A DNA stretch of 58,855 nucleotides. Source: Phenylobacterium sp. Lineage in GTDB: Bacteria; Pseudomonadota; Alphaproteobacteria; Caulobacterales; Caulobacteraceae. The notes beneath the pieces were generated by a model. It saw only the letters and a list, made by a program, of their open reading frames with translations, did no database searches and had not been told where the DNA came from. Numbering within the stretch: position 1 is the first letter of the stretch; every line of letters begins with the position of its first letter. The stretch covers positions 1 through 58,855 of the forward strand of contig NZ_SSMX01000013.1 of the NCBI RefSeq assembly GCF_004799515.1, written 5' to 3'. Below are positions 20,078 through 29,330 of the stretch, one piece after another. Both the position numbers and the translations under genes were made by a program.

Positions 20078-21241
20078 ATGCCGCTCCCCGTGCGCCTTGG
20101 CCTGTTCTACGGCGCCATCTACATCGGCAACGGGGTGAGCTCGCCCTACATGCCGGTGTGGTTCGCCCACCATGGCCTGAGCGGCGGGCGGATCGGGCTG
20201 ATCCTGTCCCTGCCGATGCTGGCCCGGGTGTTCACCGCGCCCCTGCTGGCGGTCTGGGCGGACAGCTTCCGGCTGCGGCGCACGGCGCTGATCGTGCTGG
20301 CGGCGGCGGTGACGGCGCTCTACGTCCTGCTGGTCCTGCCCGGGGGCTTCGCCTGGTGGGCGGTGGTCTGGTTCGCGGCCTCTTCGATGTTCACCACGCT
20401 GCCGCCGCTCACCGACGTGATCGTGCTGTCCCGCGCCCGGCGCGACGGGTTCAACTACGGCTGGCCCAGGGGCATCGGCTCGGCGGCCTTCATCGTCGGC
20501 AACGTCGGCATGGGCGCGATCCTGACCTGGGGCTCGCCGGAGCTGGTGCTGGTCTGGATGGTCGCCGCCGGCGCGCTCGCCACCCTGGCCGCCCGGGTGC
20601 TGCTGCCGCCGGACCCGGTGCACGACGGCGGCCAAGGCGCGGGCTTAAGAGAGCGGATGGCCGGCCTGTCGGAGCTGGTCCGCGACCCGGTGTTCATGAC
20701 CGCTGTGGTCTCGATCGGGCTGATCCAGTCGGCGCACGCCTTCTACTACGCATTCTCGACGCTCGCCTGGAAACGCCAGGGCATACCGGAGAGCATGACC
20801 GGCCTGCTCTGGGGCGCCGGCGTCGCGACCGAGATCGGCTTCCTCTGGTTCATGGAGCCGTGGCGGCGTCGGATGGGGCCGCGCAACCTGCTATTGGTGG
20901 GCGGGCTGGGCGCCATCGTCCGCTGGAGCGCGTTGGCGCTATCGCCGCCGCTCTGGATGCTGTTCCCGCTGCAGGCCCTGCATGCGCTCAGCTACGCCGC
21001 GACCTTCTTCGCCTCCCTGCTCCTGGTGGAGCGGTTGTCGACGCCACGCAACGCCTCGGCCGCCCAGGCGCTGAACTCGGCGCTCTCCGGCGGCGTGCTC
21101 TCCGGCTTCGCCACCATGGCGTCGGGTTGGCTGTTCGACCGGGTCGGCGCGCACGGCTACTTCCTGATGTCGGCCATGTGCGTCCTGGGCGTCGCGGGCG
21201 CGCTGCGGCTCTACGGCGTGCGGCGGCTCGATCCGGCGTGA
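20078..21241 (+). CDS. MFS transporter (HcaT/MFS_1-like)
   Basis: A 387-residue, 12-helix transporter. The start region RLGLFYGAIYIGNGVSSPYMPVW and the following LSLPMLARVFTAPLLAVWAD resemble the phenylpropionate-permease-like branch (MFS_1_like, LacY-related). The ATG at 20078 gives the usual short N-terminus; a GTG 45 bases upstream would add 15 polar residues. It is divergent from the aminotransferase-amidase operon and separated from it by about 107 bases, which must contain both promoters. The substrate is unknown. Confidence 0.85.
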   Translation: MPLPVRLGLFYGAIYIGNGVSSPYMPVWFAHHGLSGGRIGLILSLPMLARVFTAPLLAVWADSFRLRRTALIVLAAAVTALYVLLVLPGGFAWWAVVWFAASSMFTTLPPLTDVIVLSRARRDGFNYGWPRGIGSAAFIVGNVGMGAILTWGSPELVLVWMVAAGALATLAARVLLPPDPVHDGGQGAGLRERMAGLSELVRDPVFMTAVVSIGLIQSAHAFYYAFSTLAWKRQGIPESMTGLLWGAGVATEIGFLWFMEPWRRRMGPRNLLLVGGLGAIVRWSALALSPPLWMLFPLQALHALSYAATFFASLLLVERLSTPRNASAAQALNSALSGGVLSGFATMASGWLFDRVGAHGYFLMSAMCVLGVAGALRLYGVRRLDPA

Positions 21242-21324
21242 CGCTTAGTTGCCCCCGGGGCTGACCTCGGGTGAGCCTTGCGTCGGCCGGGCCGCAGGGG
21301 ATGATGGCCCGACGGAGGAACAAC

Positions 21325-22341
21325 ATGCGCGCGCTGAACGTCGCCGAACCCTGGGGCGTGGACCGCATCGAGGTGGTGGAGGCGCCCGACCCGGCGCCCG
21401 GTCCAGGCGAGGTTCTGGTGCGGATGCGCGCCGTGTCCCTCAACTACCGCGACCTCCTGATGGCTCAGGGCCTCTATGGCCGCCTGCCGGGCGGGACCGA
21501 GACGATCACACCGTTCTCCGACGGCTGCGGGATCGTCGAGGCGGTCGGGGCGGGCGTCACCCGGGTCAAGCCGGGCGACCGGGTGGCCACGATGTTCTTC
21601 CAGCGCTGGATTTCCGGTCCGCCGAACCTGGACAAGCTGAACTCGTCCCTGGGCTCGCCGATCCCCGGCGCGGGGCGGGAACTGGCGGTGTTCAGCGCTG
21701 ATGGGGTCTCCAAGGTCCCCGATTTCCTGAGCGACCAGCAGGTCGCGACCCTGCCGTGCGCGGCGCTCACGGCCTGGCGGGCGCTGTTCGAGGACGCGGA
21801 CCTGCGGCCCGGCGACATGGTGGTGCTGCAGGGCACCGGCGGGGTCTCGGTCTTCGGCCTGCAGTTCGCGCACGCCGCGGGCTTTCGGACGCTGATCACC
21901 TCCTCGTCGGACGATAAGCTCGAGCGGGCACGCGCGCTGGGCGCGGACCATCTCGTCAACTATCGCCAGACGCCGGAGTGGTCGGGCCCGGTCCGCGAGG
22001 CGACCGGCGGCGTTGGGGCCGACATGATCATTGAGGTCGGCGGCAGAGGGACCATAGAGCAGAGCATCCGCGCGATCCGCATCGGCGGCCACATCGCTAT
22101 CGTAGGCGTCGTCGGCGGTTTCGGATCTGCGTTCAACCCCGCGATCCTGATCAGCAATTCCGCCAAGCTGCAGGGCCTGTCCGTCGGTTCGCGCGATATG
22201 TTCGAGGCCATGTGCCGCTTCATCGACCTCAAGAAGATCGCGCCGGTGGTCGACAAGGTCTTCCCCTGGACGGAGGCGCAGGCCGCCTTCAAGGCCATGC
22301 AGGGCGGCGAGCATTTCGGGAAGATCGTGCTGGAATTCTGA
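21325..22341 (+). CDS. MDR-family alcohol dehydrogenase / quinone oxidoreductase
   Basis: A 338-residue medium-chain dehydrogenase/reductase. The N-terminal GroES-like domain contains DGCGIVEAVGAGVTRVKPGD, and the Rossmann fold has QGTGGVSVFGLQFA. The structural zinc Cys cluster of classical alcohol dehydrogenases is not apparent, so it belongs to the zinc-poor oxidoreductase side of the family. The ATG at 21325 is preceded by GGAGGA at five bases. It is followed by VOC and CMD genes with short gaps of 36 and 6 bases, likely one operon. Substrate not predictable. Confidence 0.9.
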   Translation: MRALNVAEPWGVDRIEVVEAPDPAPGPGEVLVRMRAVSLNYRDLLMAQGLYGRLPGGTETITPFSDGCGIVEAVGAGVTRVKPGDRVATMFFQRWISGPPNLDKLNSSLGSPIPGAGRELAVFSADGVSKVPDFLSDQQVATLPCAALTAWRALFEDADLRPGDMVVLQGTGGVSVFGLQFAHAAGFRTLITSSSDDKLERARALGADHLVNYRQTPEWSGPVREATGGVGADMIIEVGGRGTIEQSIRAIRIGGHIAIVGVVGGFGSAFNPAILISNSAKLQGLSVGSRDMFEAMCRFIDLKKIAPVVDKVFPWTEAQAAFKAMQGGEHFGKIVLEF

Positions 22342-22377
22342 TCGCGGCTTAGTCTGCCGGCAAAGCAGGAGGACGCC

Positions 22378-22911
22378 ATGAAGACCAAGGGCATCAATCA
22401 CCTGGCGCTGGTGTGCCGCGACATGGCCGAGACGGCGGACTTCTACACCCGTGCGCTCGGCATGCCGCTGGTGAAGACCGTGGCCTTGCCGGACGGCGGT
22501 CAGCACTTCTTCTTCGACTGCGGCGGCGGCTCGCTGCTGGCCTTCTTCTGGTGGCCGGACGTCCCGCCCGCGGCGCCGGGGATCGCCGCGGTGAAGGACT
22601 TCCCGGCCGAGCCCAAGTCGGCGGTGGGCTCGATGAACCATGTGGCCTTCCACCTGGACGAAGACGAACTCGACGCCTCGATCGCCCGTCTAAAAGCCGC
22701 CGGCGTCCACGTCTCGGTCCCGATCGTGGTCAATCACGACGACAGCCCCATGGGCGTGGCGCGCGAGATGCACGACGGCGTCTGGGTGCGCTCGGTCTAC
22801 TTCCGCGACCCGAACGGAGTGATGCTGGAGTTCGCCGCGACCCTGCGCGACTTCCGGCCTGAGGATATCGCCCACGCGCCGGCCCGCGCGGCCGAGCCGG
22901 CGGAGGCTTGA
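22378..22911 (+). CDS. VOC-family (glyoxalase/dioxygenase fold) protein
   Basis: A 177-residue vicinal-oxygen-chelate protein with two beta-alpha-beta-beta-beta modules. Candidate metal ligands are the His in INHLAL near residue 6, the His in MNHVAF in the second module, and the Glu in VMLEFAA at the end. A strong ribosome site (AGGAGGA, about 22367-22373) supports the start. It lies between an MDR dehydrogenase and a CMD-family gene, consistent with a small catabolic or detoxifying set. The reaction cannot be named. Confidence 0.9.
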   Translation: MKTKGINHLALVCRDMAETADFYTRALGMPLVKTVALPDGGQHFFFDCGGGSLLAFFWWPDVPPAAPGIAAVKDFPAEPKSAVGSMNHVAFHLDEDELDASIARLKAAGVHVSVPIVVNHDDSPMGVAREMHDGVWVRSVYFRDPNGVMLEFAATLRDFRPEDIAHAPARAAEPAEA

Positions 22912-22917
22912 GGCGCC

Positions 22918-23574
22918 GTGCCGCGCCTGCGCCAGGTTCCCCGCGCTGACGCCACCGCCGAGGTGGTGGTCAAGACCTACGACCTCTTGTTCGGCGAGCG
23001 CGACCCGGTGGCCGAGCCCGGCACCTCCACCGGCACGCCCGGCGACTGGTGGACCGTCTTCGCCCTGGTTCCGGACGTCCTGGAGCACGCCAACCGCGGC
23101 TTCGCCCTCTACCGCAGCCCGAAGCGCAAGCTGGACCCGGTGCTGCGCGAGCTGGCGCAGACCCGCGTGGGGTATGTGAAAGCCAGCCAGTTCGTCTTCT
23201 CCCAGCACTGCAAGTCCCTGCGCGGCCTGAAGGTCGCGGAAGCCAAGATCGCCGCCGTGCCGCACTGGGCCGTTGCGGATTGCTTCGACGCCAAGGAGCG
23301 CGCGGTGTTGGCCTACGCCGACTGCCTGGCGCTGCAAGCCGGGCGCACGCCGGACGCGGTGTTCGACGCCCTGAAGGGCTTCCTCACCGACGAGGAGATC
23401 CTGGAGCTGACCTACATCGCCTGCCTCTACGACATGCACGCGGTGATGAGCCGGGCGCTGCGCACCGAATGGGACGACCGCGACGATCCCATCGTTGAGG
23501 TGGACTCGCCGGAAGGCTTCAGCGCTCGGGACTTCCTGGACGTGGGCCGTCGCGCGCCACCGGCGCCAGAGTGA
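22918..23574 (+). CDS. Carboxymuconolactone decarboxylase-family protein
   Basis: A 218-residue AhpD-like helical protein. The CMD core is visible as LRELAQTRVGYVKASQFVFS followed by HCKSLRG, then KERAVLAYADCLAL and LTDEEILELTYIAC. Redox-active AhpD proteins carry CxxC. Here only the single Cys of SQHCKSLR is present at that place, so thiol-disulfide chemistry is doubtful. It starts with GTG, six bases after the VOC gene. Its last 56 bases overlap the convergent endonuclease/exonuclease/phosphatase gene. Confidence 0.85.
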   Translation: MPRLRQVPRADATAEVVVKTYDLLFGERDPVAEPGTSTGTPGDWWTVFALVPDVLEHANRGFALYRSPKRKLDPVLRELAQTRVGYVKASQFVFSQHCKSLRGLKVAEAKIAAVPHWAVADCFDAKERAVLAYADCLALQAGRTPDAVFDALKGFLTDEEILELTYIACLYDMHAVMSRALRTEWDDRDDPIVEVDSPEGFSARDFLDVGRRAPPAPE

Positions 23575-24523
23575 CCACCAGCGGATAGTGGTCGGAACCG
23601 AGCGGCGGGCCGCGCCGGACGCTTACCGTCGCCCAGCCGGGGCCGGCGTAGAGGTGGTCGATCGGCAGTAGCGGGAACGGGAACAGGGTGTTTCCCGCGC
23701 GGCCGACGTCCGCGGGCCAGGACCAGAACGCCCGGTCCCGCCGGACCAGGCCAAAGGTCCGGTCGTCCTGCCGGCGGGCGAAGGACCAGGATGTGGAGTT
23801 GAAGTCGCCGGCCAAGATGGTCCGGTCGGTTGGAAGGCTCGCCAGGACAGCGTGCAGGGTGGCCCGCTGCCGCGCCTGAGCCGGCCCGGGCCAGACGAGG
23901 TGGGTCACCACCACATCGAACGGCCCTTGCGCGTCCCGGTAAGTGGCGTTGACGAAGGTGAGCTTCGAGCGCGGGTCGACAATGGGACGGTTCATCGCCT
24001 CATAGGGCCGCGGCGTGAGGATCAGGGAGTCACGGATCCGCCCGGCCGCGCCGCGCCAGCCCATCCGGAACAGCACGGTGTCGGCCAGGACGGTGTTGGC
24101 TTCCTCCAGGACGACGACATCGGGATGCTCGCTGGCCAGCCAGTCGGCGATCTCCTGGAAGCGCTGATTGCTGCGCCGCGCGTTGAACTCGATGACCTTG
24201 ATCTGGCCGGGCGCGCCGGGCGCTGCGACGGGGCCGGTGTCGCGCAGGAACTCCGGCAGGATCAGGGCGGCGGAGAGGATGGCGCCCAGGATGGCCAGGC
24301 CCAGCCCAACCCGCCGCAATCTCGCCGCGCCGATCAGGGCGAGCGCGGCCGCGGCGAGGGCCGCCGCCAGGTAGAGGGGCGCCGGATGGCTGAACACATC
24401 CAGCCGTGCGCTGAAGCGGCCGCCTTGCGCCAGCAGCGCCAGGCCGGCGGCGAGGCCCGCAATCAGCAGGGCGAGCGCGCCTGCCGCGTCCCGGAGCCGA
24501 GGAGCGCGGGCGGCGCGCCTCAT
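23519..24523 (-). CDS. Membrane-anchored endonuclease/exonuclease/phosphatase-family protein
   Basis: A 334-residue protein with three hydrophobic segments (about residues 12-35, 47-68, 72-95) followed by a complete EEP domain. Metal and catalytic motifs are intact: EFNAR, VLEEAN, THLVW, AGDFNS, PIDHLY and the closing GSDHYP. The domain would face the periplasm, as in VanJ/YafD-like proteins; the substrate could be a phosphodiester or phospholipid-type compound. Its ATG overlaps the cysNC stop (ATGA), so it is translated from the sulfate-activation mRNA. Its 3' end overlaps the convergent CMD gene. Confidence 0.85.
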   Translation of the reverse strand: MRRAARAPRLRDAAGALALLIAGLAAGLALLAQGGRFSARLDVFSHPAPLYLAAALAAAALALIGAARLRRVGLGLAILGAILSAALILPEFLRDTGPVAAPGAPGQIKVIEFNARRSNQRFQEIADWLASEHPDVVVLEEANTVLADTVLFRMGWRGAAGRIRDSLILTPRPYEAMNRPIVDPRSKLTFVNATYRDAQGPFDVVVTHLVWPGPAQARQRATLHAVLASLPTDRTILAGDFNSTSWSFARRQDDRTFGLVRRDRAFWSWPADVGRAGNTLFPFPLLPIDHLYAGPGWATVSVRRGPPLGSDHYPLVVTLAPVARDGPRPGSPER

Positions 24524-26424
24524 CGCCGCGCCGCGCTGTCCTTCTCCAGCCAGGCCACGATCGCCTCGGCGGCCTGCTCGGGGCTGAGCGCGGTGGTGTC
24601 GATGCGGATTTCGGGGCTTTCCGGCGCCTCGTAGGGCGAATCCACGCCGGTGAAGTTCTTGAGCTGGCCGGCGCGGGCCTTGGCGTAGAGACCCTTGACG
24701 TCGCGCCGCTCGGCCTCGGCGATGGGGGTGTCGACGAAGACCTCGACGAACTCGCCCTCGGCCATCAGTTCGCGCGCCATCCGCCGCTCGGCGCGGAAGG
24801 GCGAGATGAAGCTGACCAGGACGATCAGGCCAGCGTCGGCCATCAGCTTGGCCACCTCGGCCACCCGGCGGATATTCTCGACCCGGTCCTGCTCGGTGAA
24901 GCCCAGGTCCTTGTTCAGGCCGTGGCGGACGTTGTCGCCGTCCAGCAGGTAGGTGTGGCGGCCGTCGGCGGCGAGGCGCTTTTCCACCAGGTTGGCGATG
25001 GTCGACTTTCCGGCGCCGGACAGGCCGGTCAGCCAGACGACCCGCGCGGCCTGGCCCAAGGCCCGCGCCCGCGCCGCCTTGTCCACGTCCAGCGCCTGCC
25101 AGTGGATGTTCTGGCTGCGGCGGAGCGCGAAGTGCAGCAGGCCGGCGCCCACCGTGCGGTTCGACAGCCGGTCGATCAGGATGAAGCCGCCCAGGTCGCG
25201 GTTCTCGGCATAGGGGTCGAAGGCGATCGGCGCGTCGAGGGACAGGTTGCACACCCCGATCTCGTTCAGCTCCAGCCGCCGCGCGGCCAGGTGCTCCAGG
25301 GTGTTGACGTTGACCTTGTACTTGGGCTCGGCGACCTGGGCGGCGACCGTGCGGGTCCCGAGCTTCAGCAGGTAGGGCCGGCCCGGCAGCATCGGCTCCT
25401 CATCGAACCAGACCAGGGTGGCCTCGAACTGGTCGGCGACAGCGGGCGGGTTTCCGGCTGCGGCCAGGACGTCGCCGCGGGAGACGTCGATCTCGTCGGC
25501 CAGGGTCAGCGTCACCGACTGGCCGGCCACGGCCTCGTCGAGGTCGCCGGTGAAGGTGACGATGCGCTGGACCGTGCTTTCGCGGCCGGAGGGCAGGGCC
25601 TTGACCTTGTCTCCGGGGCGCACGACGCCGGAGGCGACCAGGCCGGAAAAGCCGCGGAAGTCGAGGTTCGGGCGGTTGACCCACTGCACCGGCATGCGGA
25701 ACGGCTTTTCCCGCAGGTCGTCCTCGACGGGCGCATCCTCCAGCCAGCGCATCAGCGGCGGGCCGTCGTACCAGGGCGCGTTGGCGCTGGGCTCGGTGAT
25801 GTTGTCGCCGCGCAGGGCCGACATGGGGATGGCCGCGAAGGCCTCGATGCCGATCTGCTGGGCGAAGGCGCGGTAGTCGGCGACGATCTCGTCGAAGCGG
25901 CCCTGGCTCCACTCCACCAGGTCCATCTTGTTCACCGCCAGTACCACGTGGCGGATGCCCAGCAGGCTGACGAGGTAGCTGTGCCGCCGCGTCTGGGTCA
26001 GCACGCCCTTGCGCGCATCGATCAGGATCACCGCGGCGTCGGCGGTCGAGGCGCCGGTGACCATGTTGCGGGTGTACTGCTCGTGCCCGGGCGTGTCGGC
26101 GACGATGAACTTGCGCTTGTCGGTGGAGAAGAAGCGGTAGGCGACGTCGATGGTGATGCCCTGCTCGCGCTCGGCGGCGAGGCCGTCGACCAGGAGCGCG
26201 AAGTCGATCTCGCCGCCCTGGGTGCCGACCTTCTTGGAATCCGCCTCCAGCGCCGCCAGCTGATCCTCGAAGATCATCTTGGAATCGTAGAGCAGCCGGC
26301 CGATCAGGGTCGACTTGCCGTCGTCCACCGACCCGCAAGTCAGGAACCGCAGCAGGCTCTTGTGCTGGTGGGCGTCGAGATAGGCCTCGATGTCCTGGGC
26401 GATCAGGGCGGACTGGTGGGCCAT
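24520..26424 (-). CDS. cysNC: Bifunctional sulfate adenylyltransferase subunit 1 / adenylylsulfate kinase
   Basis: Makes APS together with CysD using GTP energy, then phosphorylates it to PAPS. The 634-residue fusion has an N-terminal EF-Tu-like GTPase with P-loop GSVDDGKS (31-38), DTPGHEQY and NKMD, two beta-barrel domains, and a C-terminal APS kinase from about residue 455 with Walker A GLSGAGKS (467-474) and the ISPFR loop (Ser near 541). Both halves look intact. It overlaps cysD by one base (TGATG) and the EEP gene by four bases. Confidence 0.96.
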   Translation of the reverse strand: MAHQSALIAQDIEAYLDAHQHKSLLRFLTCGSVDDGKSTLIGRLLYDSKMIFEDQLAALEADSKKVGTQGGEIDFALLVDGLAAEREQGITIDVAYRFFSTDKRKFIVADTPGHEQYTRNMVTGASTADAAVILIDARKGVLTQTRRHSYLVSLLGIRHVVLAVNKMDLVEWSQGRFDEIVADYRAFAQQIGIEAFAAIPMSALRGDNITEPSANAPWYDGPPLMRWLEDAPVEDDLREKPFRMPVQWVNRPNLDFRGFSGLVASGVVRPGDKVKALPSGRESTVQRIVTFTGDLDEAVAGQSVTLTLADEIDVSRGDVLAAAGNPPAVADQFEATLVWFDEEPMLPGRPYLLKLGTRTVAAQVAEPKYKVNVNTLEHLAARRLELNEIGVCNLSLDAPIAFDPYAENRDLGGFILIDRLSNRTVGAGLLHFALRRSQNIHWQALDVDKAARARALGQAARVVWLTGLSGAGKSTIANLVEKRLAADGRHTYLLDGDNVRHGLNKDLGFTEQDRVENIRRVAEVAKLMADAGLIVLVSFISPFRAERRMARELMAEGEFVEVFVDTPIAEAERRDVKGLYAKARAGQLKNFTGVDSPYEAPESPEIRIDTTALSPEQAAEAIVAWLEKDSAARR

Positions 26425-27374
26425 CAGAAGTAGCCCTCCTGCTTTTTCTTCTCCATCGAGGCGGCCTGGTCGTGGTCGATGACCCGGCCCTGGCGTTCGC
26501 TGGTGGTGGCCAGCAGCATCTCCTGGATGATCTCAGGCAGGGTCGCCGCCGTGCTCTCGATGGCGCCGGTCAGCGGATAGTCGCCCTGGGTGCGGAAGCG
26601 GATCGAGCGCAGCTGCGGGACCTCGCCGGGGTTCAGGCGCATCCGCTCGTCGTCGACCATGATCAGGTTGCCGTCGCGCTCCACCACCGGTCGCTCGGCG
26701 GCGAAGTAGAGGGGCACGATCGGAATGTCCTCCAGGTAGATGTATTGCCAGATGTCGAGTTCGGTCCAATTGGAGATCGGGAAGGCCCGGAAGGTCTCGC
26801 CCGGCCCTTTGCGGGTGTTGTAGAGCTTCCAGAGTTCGGGCCGCTGGATCTTCGGGTCCCAGCGGTGCTGGGCCGAGCGGAAGGACAGGATCCGTTCCTT
26901 GGCGCGGGACTTCTCCTCGTCGCGCCGGCCGCCGCCAAAGGCCGCGTCGAAGCCGTACTTGTCGATGGCCTGCTTCAGACCCTCGGTCTTCCACATGTCG
27001 GTGTGCAGGCTGCCGTGGTCGAAGGGGTTGATGCCCCGGGCCTTGGCCTCGGGATTCTGGTGGACGATCAGGTCCATGCCGCTCTCGCGGGCCATCCGCT
27101 CGCGCATCTCGTACATCGCCCGGAACTTCCAGGTGGTGTCCACATGCAGCAGCGGGAAGGGCGCCTTTGCGGGATAGAAGGCCTTCTGGGCCAGCCGCAG
27201 CATCACCGCGCTGTCCTTGCCGATGGAATAGAGCATCACCGGGCGCTCGCATTCGGCCACAACCTCGCGGAAGATGTGGATGCTCTCGGCCTCCAGGCGC
27301 TGCAGGTGGGTGAGCATGGGGGCGGAGAGGCGGCTTTCGGCGGCTTTCGAGTCAGTCGCGACGCGAGCATCCAT
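26424..27374 (-). CDS. cysD: Sulfate adenylyltransferase subunit 2
   Basis: ATP-pyrophosphatase that adenylates sulfate in complex with CysN. The 316-residue protein has the PP-loop SIGKDSAVM, the [15 protein letters not shown] segment and [14 protein letters not shown], all diagnostic. It is the first gene of the cysD-cysNC-EEP transcript on the minus strand. The 148 bases upstream contain no recognisable riboswitch or CysB-like site by eye. The first 15-20 residues are a variable leader before [11 protein letters not shown]. Confidence 0.95.
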   Translation of the reverse strand: MDARVATDSKAAESRLSAPMLTHLQRLEAESIHIFREVVAECERPVMLYSIGKDSAVMLRLAQKAFYPAKAPFPLLHVDTTWKFRAMYEMRERMARESGMDLIVHQNPEAKARGINPFDHGSLHTDMWKTEGLKQAIDKYGFDAAFGGGRRDEEKSRAKERILSFRSAQHRWDPKIQRPELWKLYNTRKGPGETFRAFPISNWTELDIWQYIYLEDIPIVPLYFAAERPVVERDGNLIMVDDERMRLNPGEVPQLRSIRFRTQGDYPLTGAIESTAATLPEIIQEMLLATTSERQGRVIDHDQAASMEKKKQEGYF

Positions 27375-27522
27375 TCAGCGGACCTTACAACAAGGATGAC
27401 AAGAGCCGCCCCATTCCTTGGCCGGCCTGAGAGCGTGTCACGCGGACTTAGAGCCCGCGTCGGGCGCGGACAAGGCGGACCGCGCGCAGGAATTCTCCAG
27501 GCGGCGCCAGGGGATGTGGCCG

Positions 27523-29115
27523 CTAGCCGAAGAGATCGGCGTCGCTGATCGGGGCGCGGCCATATAACTGATCCACCGACAGACGGTCCATCAGCACCAT
27601 CATCTTGGTGGCGATGTCGACCTGGTTGGCCATAACCCGCTGGTCTAGCTTCTTGATCACCCCCATGGGGTCGGCGCGGAAGAAGTACTGCGGCGCGCCC
27701 ATGAGACCGAGCCCCGGGATGCCGGCGGCCCGCGGCGCCCCGCCCTCGCCGGGGGCGAAGCCGCTCTCCACCAGGGCCGAGCGGGAGTACTTCGGATTCT
27801 CGCCTTCCGTGGCCGCGTGGAAGATGCGGTTCATGGCCGGGGCGTCGGTCGAGGTCGGCAGCCACATCTCCGGCGCGACAAGGCCGGTGGGGCCCCACTT
27901 CATGTCGGCGGCGCTCCATTCCATCGCACCCATCTGCTCGAGCGACAGATGGCCCACGATCCTCTTCACCATCTCCGGATGCTGGTTCATGACGCCTCGG
28001 GTGCCGGCGGGCCGGCCCGAGCCGGTCTCCTTGTCGGCCACGGCGCCGGCCGCGTAGTGGCCGGTGGGCAGCGAGCAGACCAGGGTGCGCCGCCGCCGCG
28101 CACGGGGTCGGCGCGCGGCATAGGTGGCGAGCGCCAGCACGCCCAGGCCGCCGTTCTCGTTGCACTCGTTGGGACCATCCGTCTGGGTGGTCAGGAACAC
28201 CACCTCGTCCGAGGGCCCGGGGAGGGTGGCCACGATGGTGTCGGCGCGGGCGTCGGGCGTCAGGGTCGCGTCGCAGCGCAGGGTGAGGCTGGCCTTGCCG
28301 GAGACCTCACGCAGGTGACGGCTGGCCTCCGCGCCGACCCATAGCGCCGGGGTCTTGCGGTGTTTGTCGCTGAACGGCAGCCAGTTGTAGCGCGCCGCCT
28401 CGTTGGAGACATCGGTGTAGCAGAGCACCAAGGCCCGGCACTTGCCCTCCACCGCCTCCATGGACGGCCGGCCGCCCTGGCTGGCCGGGTTGGGGCCGTC
28501 GTAGGCGGGCGGCAGCGGGTCGGGGAAGGCGCCGGGGAACAGCTTGGCGAAGCCGCGCGCGCCGCCGTTCGCCAGCGGCATGTCCACCACCACCACCGAT
28601 TTCGCCAGTTCGTCGGCGGGGACCCTGGCGGCCAGGGCCTTCACCGCCGCGTCGCCGACGCCGGCGTAGAGCACCCGCCCGGTCACCGGACCCGTGCCGC
28701 GGGTGGTGGCGGCGAAGGGATAGTAGGCGACGACCTCCAGCGATTTCGGGGCCTTGCCGTCGTCGGCGACGCTGATCGCGCAGTCGCGATGCAGGTCGCA
28801 CTCCCAGGCCATCAGCCGGAAGGTGTCGATCTTCACCTCGAACTCCAGGCGGGTGAACTGGCGCGCCAGGAATTGCTCGAAGGTCCGGGCCTGGGGCGTG
28901 CCGGTGAAGCGGATCGGCCCCATCCTGTGCAGTAGGCGCAGCCAACGGCCCAGGGTCTCCGGCTGGGGGACGAGCTCGTTCTCGAAGCCCTTGATCTGCC
29001 GTCCGCTGGCCGCCGCACGGGCCAGCAGGGGCGCCACGCCCGCACCCGCCAGCGCCGCGCCGCCCGCGATCAGCTCCCGGCGCGAGGCTCCGTCCGTCCG
29101 TCCATGCCCCGGCAT
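27523..29115 (-). CDS. Tat-exported PA/M28-peptidase-like protein with altered metal motifs
   Basis: A 530-residue protein beginning with a twin-arginine signal (ASRRELIAGGAALAGAG). A PA-like insert (TGPVTGRVLYAG...KSVVVVD, about residues 145-200) precedes a region laid out like an M28 aminopeptidase. The metal motifs differ: where M28 has HxD, DNxSG and EE, this protein has TTQTDGPNECNENGGLG and PTGHYAAG. It may be a non-peptidase or use another metal set. GGAGCGG stands before the ATG at 29115. It is encoded upstream of cysD on the same strand but 148 bases away, so linkage is unclear. Confidence 0.7.
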   Translation of the reverse strand: MPGHGRTDGASRRELIAGGAALAGAGVAPLLARAAASGRQIKGFENELVPQPETLGRWLRLLHRMGPIRFTGTPQARTFEQFLARQFTRLEFEVKIDTFRLMAWECDLHRDCAISVADDGKAPKSLEVVAYYPFAATTRGTGPVTGRVLYAGVGDAAVKALAARVPADELAKSVVVVDMPLANGGARGFAKLFPGAFPDPLPPAYDGPNPASQGGRPSMEAVEGKCRALVLCYTDVSNEAARYNWLPFSDKHRKTPALWVGAEASRHLREVSGKASLTLRCDATLTPDARADTIVATLPGPSDEVVFLTTQTDGPNECNENGGLGVLALATYAARRPRARRRRTLVCSLPTGHYAAGAVADKETGSGRPAGTRGVMNQHPEMVKRIVGHLSLEQMGAMEWSAADMKWGPTGLVAPEMWLPTSTDAPAMNRIFHAATEGENPKYSRSALVESGFAPGEGGAPRAAGIPGLGLMGAPQYFFRADPMGVIKKLDQRVMANQVDIATKMMVLMDRLSVDQLYGRAPISDADLFG

Positions 29116-29330
29116 CGTCCGCTCCGATCTCTAGTCATTGCTGACGGTAGTTTGCCGACGAAAGACGCGGTTCGGCCAGTCCGATGATGTTTCCGCGCGG
29201 TCACAGCTCCGCCCTTGGCGGCGCCTGGGGCGGCGTGCATCATGGCCGCAAGGGAAACGTACCGAACTTTGGAACCGGCGACCTGGGCATACCGGGCGCG
29301 GGCCGAGCGGACAAAAAAGCTGGGGGCTGC

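Noticed and set aside
24922..26433. A 503-codon plus-strand frame across cysNC
   Set aside because: It is antisense to cysNC, with biased composition typical of reverse-complement GC-rich coding sequence and no recognisable domain.
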